From: an uncultured Caulobacteraceae bacterium
GTDB lineage: Bacteria > Pseudomonadota > Alphaproteobacteria > Caulobacterales > Caulobacteraceae
Assembly (NCBI GenBank): GCA_937910255.1
Contig: CALEOQ010000589.1
Span: forward strand, 1-30,334
Length of the DNA: 30,334 bases
Direction: 5' to 3'
The position numbers were made by a program, and so were the translations under genes. This document shows, piece by piece, positions 24,873 through 30,334 of this stretch. Below the pieces are notes generated by a model that was not told where the DNA came from, did not search any database, and saw only the letters and a program-made list of their open reading frames with translations. Position 1 is the stretch's first letter. Each line of letters begins with the position of its first letter.

Positions 24873-25989
24873 CGATCGTGACCTCGGCCATCATCCCCGG
24901 CCGGAGGAGATTCTGCTGTTGGGTGATCGCCAGCCTCACGGGCAGCCGTTGGGTGACCTTGGTGAAGTTGCCGCTCGGATTGGGGTTGGGCAGTAGCGCG
25001 AACTGGCTCGTAGCGGCGCCCCCCAGGCGCTGAACCTTGGCCTCAAACGTGCGGCCGGGATAGGCGTCCACCTTCACCTTGGCCGACGCGCCAACCTTCA
25101 GTTTACGGAACTCCGTCTCCTTGACGTTCACATCGACCCAGACGGTATGCGGGTCGTGATAGAGCAGGATGCGCGAGCCCGGCGAGACGTACTCGCCCGG
25201 ATCGACAACGGTCTGATCGATGACCCCATCGAAGGCCGCCACGATCTGTCGCCGTCCGAGATCGAGCCGCTGCTGTTCACGCCGCGCAGCCAGCGCGTCG
25301 ATCTGGGCGTCGACGCTCGCAATCTGCTCGGCGATCACCTGCACCTGCTGGAGGCCCGTCTGGGCGACCTCGGCGCTCGCCTTCGCGCCGGAGATCGCGG
25401 CGCGGGCGCGGACGGCAGTTTGCTCGGCGGCCCGAAGCCGCGCCTGGTCCTCCTCGAACCGGCTCTTGGCGACCAGCCCTTTCCCATAGAGGGTTTCGGT
25501 GCGCTGAAAGGCCGACCGTGCCACGGCCAGCTCAGCCTGCTTGGTCAGATAGTCGGCCTGGGCGCTGTCGATGGTCGCGGAGGATACCCCAGCTTGATTG
25601 CCGACGGTGTTGCGCACCAAGCTTTGCTGGGCCAACAACTGCGCGCGCTGCGCGCGCAGGTTGGCGATGTTGGCGTTGATCTCCGCCAAGCTATATTGAG
25701 CGTCGCGGGGTTCTATGCGGACCAGAATCTGACCCCTCTCGACTTGGTCCCCGGCTTTGACATCGAGCTGAACAATCCTGCCGGCCGCCTCGCTGGAAAC
25801 CGCAATGACATCTGCGGCAATGCGGGCGTCATTGGTCGACACCCGGCCGGCCCTCCCGTGCAGCCAAACCGCGCCGGCCGCAATGAGGGCCACGATCACG
25901 GCGGCGACGAGAAGCAGGCGCCGCGAGGGTTTTCGCCCGATGCGAATGCTTTTCACGCTCGCGACGGGGTTGTCATCCGCCGCGCTCAT
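24859..25989 (-). CDS. EmrA/HlyD-type membrane fusion protein
   Basis: A 376-residue periplasmic adaptor with an N-terminal inner-membrane anchor (about residues 23-43), a biotinyl-lipoyl-like domain (GRIVQLDVKAGDQVERGQILVRIEP), a long coiled-coil hairpin (about 90-220, rich in Ala, Gln and Glu) and a beta-barrel domain (VDPGEYVSPGSRILLY onward). It bridges the EmrB-like transporter to an outer-membrane channel. Its start overlaps the MarR stop (ATGA) and its end overlaps the transporter by 14 bases, so the three are translationally coupled. Confidence 0.9.
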   Translation of the reverse strand: MSAADDNPVASVKSIRIGRKPSRRLLLVAAVIVALIAAGAVWLHGRAGRVSTNDARIAADVIAVSSEAAGRIVQLDVKAGDQVERGQILVRIEPRDAQYSLAEINANIANLRAQRAQLLAQQSLVRNTVGNQAGVSSATIDSAQADYLTKQAELAVARSAFQRTETLYGKGLVAKSRFEEDQARLRAAEQTAVRARAAISGAKASAEVAQTGLQQVQVIAEQIASVDAQIDALAARREQQRLDLGRRQIVAAFDGVIDQTVVDPGEYVSPGSRILLYHDPHTVWVDVNVKETEFRKLKVGASAKVKVDAYPGRTFEAKVQRLGGAATSQFALLPNPNPSGNFTKVTQRLPVRLAITQQQNLLRPGMMAEVTIDVTD

Positions 25990-26414
25990 CTTTGTTCCAA
26001 ACGCTGGTTGACTCGTCCCAAAACGGACAGACAGGTGACGAGATCGGCGTCAGAAATATCCGCCAGCAACTCGTCGCGAAGCGTGGCCGCAATGCTCGTG
26101 ATGTGGTCGAGGACCGGCTCTGCCGCGGCGGTGAGGGTGACGCGTTTGGCTCGCCGATCATTCGGCGCCTCCCGCCGCGCAATCAGGCCGCGCCTTTCAA
26201 GGTCATCCAACTGGCGCACGATCGTCGGCGCCTCGATTCCGAGCCGATCCGCTAAATCCCGCTGTGTCAGCCCTCCGTCCGAACTTGATAGCTCAAACAA
26301 CGCCAGCCACCGCGCCTGCGAGAGGCCCGTGTCCTTAAGCCGCTCGTCTAGGCGCGCCCGCCAACGACGGCTCATCAGGTTCGCTGCCTGTCCAAAGGCG
26401 TGTCTGGCGGTCAT
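25986..26414 (-). CDS. MarR-family regulator of the efflux operon
   Basis: A 142-residue winged-helix protein with GLSQARWLALFELS, TQRDLADRLGIEAPTIVRQL and the wing DRRAKRVTLTAAAEP. I take the ATG at 26414; the frame extends to a TTG at 26423. It heads the marR-emrA-emrB-tetR operon, as EmrR/MprA does for emrAB in E. coli. A perfect palindrome lies 26 bases upstream and fits a MarR operator. It probably represses the operon until a hydrophobic ligand releases it (inference). Confidence 0.88.
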   Translation of the reverse strand: MTARHAFGQAANLMSRRWRARLDERLKDTGLSQARWLALFELSSSDGGLTQRDLADRLGIEAPTIVRQLDDLERRGLIARREAPNDRRAKRVTLTAAAEPVLDHITSIAATLRDELLADISDADLVTCLSVLGRVNQRLEQR

Positions 26415-26440
26415 CGAGTACAAATCCGTGTCGATAGGGA

Positions 26441-26453
26441 GCTAATAATTAGC
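26441..26453. promoter_or_regulatory. Palindrome, candidate MarR operator
   Basis: GCTAATAATTAGC is a perfect 13-bp palindrome around one base. TTAG/CTAA half-sites are typical of SlyA/MarR-family operators. It lies between the divergent efflux operon and the universal stress gene, close to the marR start. Confidence 0.55.
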
Positions 26454-26594
26454 ATCAAAACGCCCCGGCGCAAACCTCGCGGCGCTTGTTGGATGATAGC
26501 CCCCTAACCATTAACCTACGAAGGTGCGTTGGGTGCGATTGGGCGCCCTTCGGGAAATACTAGGGCTACCCTTGGGTCTGAAGCGGGGGTTCAT

Positions 26595-27068
26595 ATGTAT
26601 CGTCGAATCGTTCTTGCCTACGATGGCAGTGTGGAGGGACGTGCCGCGCTGCGCGAGGGCGCGATGCTGGCCATGAGGCTTCGGGCCCGGGTCTTTCTCT
26701 TGTCGGTCGCCGCAGAGACGCCTGGAAGACGGCTGGCCGAAGGTGCGTACGCCGGAGTCATCGCTCACGAGCAGGAAGCGTACCGAGCGGTGCTGGAAGA
26801 GGGCGTCACGGGGCTGCGGCAACTTGGCCTCGAGCCGGTCGCCGAGTTGCGGAGCGGCGAGCCCGCTGCTGAGATTGCCGCCTTCGTAGAGCAAGTCGCC
26901 GCAGACCTCCTGGTCGTAGGCCACCGGCATCGGAGCTTTCTTGATCGATGGTGGGCCGGCAGCAGCGGCGCCTACCTGATGGACCGCATCAATTGCAGCA
27001 TGTTGATCGCCGGCCACCTGGTCTCGGACGAAGCGCTTGTCGACGCACGTGGGGGGGGCAATGAGTGA
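26595..27068 (+). CDS. Universal stress protein (UspA domain)
   Basis: A single UspA domain of 157 residues beginning MYRRIVLAYDGSVEGRAAL, with the Asp of the ATP-binding AYDGS. The nucleotide loop VVGHRHR and then GSSGAYLMDR is like the ATP-binding G-x2-G-x9-G-S/T motif, but the second Gly is His. The frame is open upstream to 26529; ATG 26595 starts the domain exactly. It is divergent from the efflux operon. Its stop TGA (27066-27068) coincides with the first bases of the following IS3-type end, so the last residues may be altered by that insertion. Confidence 0.85.
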   Translation: MYRRIVLAYDGSVEGRAALREGAMLAMRLRARVFLLSVAAETPGRRLAEGAYAGVIAHEQEAYRAVLEEGVTGLRQLGLEPVAELRSGEPAAEIAAFVEQVAADLLVVGHRHRSFLDRWWAGSSGAYLMDRINCSMLIAGHLVSDEALVDARGGGNE

Positions 27069-27640
27069 CCTTGCCCCCACCCTTGGACCAGGTCGGGCCG
27101 GGATTTCTCGCCGGTCAGGCGTCGGGTGGGCCATGTGTCCCGACGCCATTCATGAGCTCGATCGGGCACTTGTCGCCGATCGCGCTGTGGGGACGATGTT
27201 CGTTGTAGTCCCTACGCCAAGCCTCGCATTTTGATCGGGCGTCGTCGAGGGACATGAACCAGGCGGTGTTCAAGCATTCGGGCCGGACCTTGCCGTTGAA
27301 GGACTCCGCAAAGGCGTTGTCCGTCGGCTTTCCAGGGCGGCTGAAGTCCAGGATGACGCCCCGCTGGTAGGCCCAGAGATCGAGGTCGCGGGAGACAAAT
27401 TCGGGGCCATTATCGACGCGGATGACCCGTGGATAGCCCACCGCTTTGCCGGCCAGTTCGAGCGTCCGGACGACGTCGCAGGCCTTGTAGGCGAAGCGGG
27501 GATCCAGCGCCGGCGAGAACCGGCTGAAAGTGTCGATGATCGCCAGGATGCGTATCTTGCGCCCGTCGAAGAGCTGGTCGGGCAGGAAGTCCATGGCCCA
27601 GACGTCGTTGGGCCCGGGCGCTGGCGCTCGCCGAGCTTGA
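27066..27640 (-). mobile_element. IS3-type element, right-hand part only
   Basis: The segment begins with TGACCTTGCCCCCACC, like the tips of IS3-family (IS407/IS51-like) elements, and carries the 3' part of orfB on the minus strand. Homology is lost near 27615-27640, where a different sequence begins, so the left part with orfA and the other tip are missing. Confidence 0.6.
27115..27640 (-). pseudogene. IS3-family OrfB transposase, 5'-truncated
   Basis: Minus-strand sequence with the IS3 integrase core: Asp in DVWAMDF, Asp in VIRVDNGPEF and Glu in NAFAESFNG, i.e. all three DDE residues, followed by the typical YNEHRPHSAIG. The N-terminal HTH_21 part of OrfB is gone. The open frame runs on to about 27819, but the residues before RAPAPGPNDVW do not look like transposase. 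It is an inactive remnant. Confidence 0.85.
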
Positions 27641-27742
27641 AGCGCTGACGCGGGCGCGCGCGACCCAGCAGCAGATTGACGCGGCGCTGCGCAACGCTGC
27701 GGACCATCAACTCGAGCGGAAACGCTATGCTGCGGCCCTAAC
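27617..27742 (+). pseudogene. Possible fragment of a large serine recombinase (coiled-coil part)
   Basis: A plus-strand frame reads ALAELEALTRARATQQQIDA and continues with DHQLERKRYAAAL. This resembles the coiled-coil region that follows the zinc ribbon in large serine recombinases. It is joined abruptly to the IS3 remnant on one side and to unrelated sequence on the other. Only about 42 residues are present, so the call is tentative. Confidence 0.3.
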
Positions 27743-27834
27743 GTCAACGCATGGGGATCGCCCGTTAAGGAACAGAGTGGGTCAACTAAGAATGCAGGTT
27801 GAGCAACCTGCCACGTCACTCTGACCGCCCCCCG

Positions 27835-28250
27835 AATCCCGGCAAGGTGACCGGCCTGGTGCTGCTGTCGGGCTATTACCGCCAGCCCCGACCGACGGCC
27901 GCGCGGCTGCTGAAGGTCGGGCCGGGATGCTGGAGATCATTACCCGCGATGTGCGCCATCCCGTCTTGGAGGTCACCAACCAGCCCGACCAGCTACACAG
28001 CATGCCATGCGGCCCTGTGGAACATCAAGGTCCGGTCCCCGTCGTGCACGGCAACTAGGACGATTTAGCGCCCATCGAGCTGGCCGAGAACCTGGTGGCC
28101 GAGACCCGCACGCGGCGGCCGATGCAGTTCGAGCGGGTGACGGGCGCCGACCACTTCCTCAACGACGGATCCGCCGAGAACCTGTTGACCACACTTGCGG
28201 GTTGTATCCCCCCGCCGCGGGGTGACTTCCGACTGCGCTGGCCGAAATAG
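27835..28250 (+). pseudogene. Alpha/beta hydrolase remnant with frameshift and internal stop
   Basis: The 3' part of a hydrolase gene: GKVTGLVLLSGYYRQP in one frame (the strand after the nucleophile elbow), then in another frame MLEIITRDVRHPVLEVTNQP up to HGN, a TAG at 28056-28058, and then DDLAPIELAENLV with the catalytic His in GADHFLND and a final TAG at 28250. The nucleophile region is missing, and the frame is broken at least once before the internal stop. It is non-functional and may be a casualty of the IS3-type insertion next to it. Confidence 0.65.
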
Positions 28251-28409
28251 CCGGCGGCCTGGCCCAAACGAATGACCCTATTGCGGCTCAAACCGGCTGC
28301 GCCTTCGACTGCCTGAGGAGAGCCGCCAATTTCCCTTGGCGCAGGCCATGTGAACGGCGATAAGGTTGGCCTCTCGGGAAGTCTCGGCCATGTCCGGACT
28401 TCGATAATC

Positions 28410-28427
28410 CGCCCGCTAAGACGGGCG
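28410..28427 (+). repeat. Small hairpin in the leader of the second alcohol dehydrogenase
   Basis: CGCCCG and CGGGCG pair around a CTAAGA loop, 20 bases before the ATG at 28447. It lies within the 197-base non-coding stretch after the hydrolase relic. There is no T-tract. It could be an old terminator or a leader structure. Confidence 0.3.
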
Positions 28428-28446
28428 CTGTTCGGGGAACGCCAGT

Positions 28447-29538
28447 ATGAAAGCCGCCGTGCTGCGCGAAGTGGGCAAGCCGCTTCAGATCGAAGATGTC
28501 CAGATCAACAAGCCAGGCCCCCATGAGGTCCTGATCCGCACCGTGGCCGCGGGCCTGTGCCACTCCGATCTGCACTTCATGGAAGGCTCCTACCCACACC
28601 CGCTACCGGCGGTGCTGGGCCATGAGAGCGCCGGGATCGTCGAGCAGGTGGGCTCGGAAGTCCGGACCGTGAAGGTGGGTGACCATGTTATCACCTGCCT
28701 TTCGGCCTATTGCGGTCACTGCGAGTCTTGCCTGACGGGCCACCTCTCACTTTGCGTCTCGCCCGATACCAAGCGCGGCGCTGATGAAGAGCCCCGGCTG
28801 ACCACCGCCGCCGGCCCGATGATCCAGTTCCTGAATCTGTCGTCCTTCGCCGAATACATGCTGATCCACGAGCATGCCTGCGTCGCGATCCGCAAGGACA
28901 TGCCGCTCGACCGCGCCGCCCTGATCGGCTGCTCGGTGATGACGGGGGTCGGCGCGGCAATGCACACCTCCAGCGTCCGTCCGGGGGAGACCGTGGCCGT
29001 CATCGGCTGCGGCGGCGTGGGCCTGTCGGCGATCAACGGGGCGGCCATCGCGGGCGCCGGCCGCATCATCGCCATCGACACGGTCGCCGCCAAGGGCAAC
29101 TTGGCCATGGAGTTCGGCGCAACCGACTTCATCGACGCCTCCCAGACCGACGCGGTCAAGGAAGTGCTCGAAATGACCAAGGGCGGGGTGCACCACGCCT
29201 TCGAGGCCATCGGCCTGTCCAAGACCGCCGAGCAGGCCTTCAACATGCTGCGCCGGGGCGGCACGGCCAACATCATCGGCATGATCCCGGTCGGCCAGAG
29301 CATCACCCTGATGGGCGCCGCATTCCTGGGCGAGAAGAAGCTGCAGGGTTCCATGATGGGCTCGAACCGCTTCCCGATCGACATGCCCCGCCTAGTGGAC
29401 TTCTACATGAACGGCAAGCTAAAGCTCGACCAGATGATCTCCCAGCGCATCAAGCTCGAGCAGGTCAACGAGGGCTTCGCTGACATGAAGCGCGGCGAAC
29501 TGGCCCGTTCGGTCATCATGTTCACATCTAACGAGTAA
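28447..29538 (+). CDS. Zinc-dependent alcohol dehydrogenase (class III-like MDR)
   Basis: A 363-residue medium-chain dehydrogenase. Catalytic zinc ligands are Cys38 in GLCHSD and His59-Glu60 in GHES. The structural zinc is held by Cys89, Cys92, Cys95 and Cys103. The NAD-binding motif is AVIGCGGVGLSAI, and it keeps the long SPDTKRGADEEPRL insertion of class III-like enzymes. GGGGA precedes the ATG. It is followed after 10 bases by an aldehyde dehydrogenase gene, so the pair should oxidise a primary alcohol to the acid in two steps. This suits a primary alcohol such as a P450 product but may equally be an independent operon. Confidence 0.92.
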   Translation: MKAAVLREVGKPLQIEDVQINKPGPHEVLIRTVAAGLCHSDLHFMEGSYPHPLPAVLGHESAGIVEQVGSEVRTVKVGDHVITCLSAYCGHCESCLTGHLSLCVSPDTKRGADEEPRLTTAAGPMIQFLNLSSFAEYMLIHEHACVAIRKDMPLDRAALIGCSVMTGVGAAMHTSSVRPGETVAVIGCGGVGLSAINGAAIAGAGRIIAIDTVAAKGNLAMEFGATDFIDASQTDAVKEVLEMTKGGVHHAFEAIGLSKTAEQAFNMLRRGGTANIIGMIPVGQSITLMGAAFLGEKKLQGSMMGSNRFPIDMPRLVDFYMNGKLKLDQMISQRIKLEQVNEGFADMKRGELARSVIMFTSNE

Positions 29539-29548
29539 GCGAGAGCCC

Positions 29549-30244
29549 ATGCGCGAGTACCTGAAGCTCTATATCGACGGCCAGTGGGTCGAGCCGGTGG
29601 CGCTCAAGACCCTGGACGTCATCAATCCCGCCAATGAAGAGGTCGCCGGCAAGATCGCGCTCGGCGCCGAAGCCGATGTGGACAAGGCCGTAAAGGCCGC
29701 GCGCAAGGCCTTCGCCACCTGGTCTCAGACCACCCGCGAAGAGCGGCTGGACGTCATGCAGCGGGTGCTGGCCGAGTACCAGAAGCGCTTCGGCGATCTG
29801 GCCAACGCCGTCACCGAGGAAATGGGCGCCCCGGCCTCGCTGGCCCAGCGCGCCCAGGTGCCGGCCGGCATGGGCCACCTGGCCACCGCCATCGGCATCC
29901 TCAAGGACTTCAAGTTCGAGGAAGACCGCGGCGCGACGATGATCGTCAAGGAGCCGATCGGCGTCTGCAGCTTCATCACGCCCTGGAACTGGCCGCTGAA
30001 CCAGATCATGTGCAAGGTCGCCCCGGCGCTGGCCACCGGCTGCACCATGGTGCTGAAGCCGTCGGAGGTCGCTCCCTTCACCGGCCAGATCTTCGCCGAG
30101 ATCATGCATGAGGCCGGCGTGCCGGCCGGCGTGTTCAACATGGTCCATGGGGATGGCCTTGGCGTCGGCGTGCCGCTCTCGACCCATCCGGAAGTGGACA
30201 TGGTCTCCTTCACCGGCTCCACCCGGGCCGGCATCGAGGTGGCC
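29549..30244 (+). CDS. Aldehyde dehydrogenase, N-terminal 232 residues (cut by contig end)
   Basis: The reading frame starts MREYLKLYIDGQWVEP and shows the NAD(P)-binding signatures of the ALDH superfamily: PWNWPLNQ with Asn147 (the oxyanion-hole Asn), Lys170 in VLKPSEVAP and FTGSTRAG at 221-228. The catalytic Cys (near residue 280-300) would lie beyond the end. The genomic sequence stops after Ala232; the frame appears to continue as RSEEHTSELQS, which is translated Illumina adapter. A normal member is about 470-480 residues, so roughly half is missing. It is probably co-transcribed with the alcohol dehydrogenase. Confidence 0.92.
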
Positions 30245-30334
30245 AGATCGGAAGAGCACACGTCTGAACTCCAGTCACGTCCTAATCTCGTATGCCGGCT
30301 CCTGCGTGAAAAAAAAAAAAAAAATAACTCAAGC
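30245..30334. other. Illumina adapter read-through (artefact, not genomic)
   Basis: From 30245 the sequence begins AGATCGGAAGAGCACACGTC and matches the TruSeq read-1 adapter through 30278. A 6-base index (GTCCTA) follows, then a slightly mutated ATCTCGTATGCCG flow-cell segment, then a run of 16 A. These bases should be trimmed. Confidence 0.98.

Noticed and set aside
28410..28427. Hairpin as an intrinsic terminator for the hydrolase relic
   Set aside because: The stem is only 6 bp and no T-tract follows, so it is listed only as a hairpin.
29528..30259. Minus-strand open frames at the right edge beginning MLFRSG or MCSSDL
   Set aside because: Their first residues are translated adapter and the rest is antisense to the aldehyde dehydrogenase.
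1..30334. CRISPR arrays, tRNA or rRNA genes
   Set aside because: I saw no regularly spaced direct repeats, no rRNA-like stretch and no convincing cloverleaf on either strand, although I could not run a dedicated search.

Overview
The window is a high-GC stretch that looks like an accessory catabolic island of an alphaproteobacterium. A Caulobacterales (Phenylobacterium/Caulobacter-like) or Sphingomonadales host is my best guess, from GC content, codon use and protein style; no rRNA or marker gene confirms it. The last 90 bases (30245-30334) are not genomic: they are an Illumina TruSeq adapter, index and poly-A read-through, so the true sequence ends at 30244 inside an aldehyde dehydrogenase gene.

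Layout. 1-1332: nested insertion-sequence debris (3' end of an IS66-type element inserted in an IS110-type transposase, then an IS3-type orfA relic). 1435-3298 (-): hybrid sensor kinase/response regulator split by a +1 frameshift. 3299-3782: non-coding, with a long hairpin. 3783-21440: catabolic cluster. It holds an alpha/beta hydrolase (-); crotonase, nitronate-monooxygenase-like flavoenzyme and PaaI-type thioesterase (+); an IclR regulator, FadH-like dienoyl-CoA reductase, MaoC-like hydratase and AhpD/CMD-like protein (-); then one long plus-strand block of Zn alcohol dehydrogenase, SCP2-thiolase-like protein, DUF35 protein, two acyl-CoA dehydrogenase subunits, AMP-forming CoA ligase, type I Baeyer-Villiger monooxygenase and a CYP153-type P450. 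21552-21862: decayed 2Fe-2S ferredoxin pseudogene directly behind the P450. 21913-26414 (-): a lone MarR gene and a marR-emrA-emrB-tetR efflux operon. 26595-27068: universal stress protein. 27066-28250: IS3-type transposase relic, a possible recombinase scrap and a broken alpha/beta hydrolase. 28447-30244: a second Zn alcohol dehydrogenase and the truncated aldehyde dehydrogenase.

How it may work (inference). The P450 would hydroxylate an unactivated C-H bond, an alcohol dehydrogenase would oxidise the alcohol, the Baeyer-Villiger enzyme would turn a ketone into an ester or lactone, and a hydrolase would open it. The ligase makes the CoA ester. The two-subunit acyl-CoA dehydrogenase, the hydratases and the thiolase/DUF35 pair (organised like the Ltp2-ChsH2 retro-aldolase of actinobacterial steroid side-chain degradation) would shorten it, with the FadH-like reductase removing double bonds. 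The substrate is probably a cyclic or branched hydrocarbon such as a cycloalkane, terpenoid or steroid-like compound; the sequence does not say which. A palindrome of the form AACACATATGTGTT, with related copies, sits in both divergent promoter regions of the cluster and may be the pathway operator, perhaps for the IclR protein.
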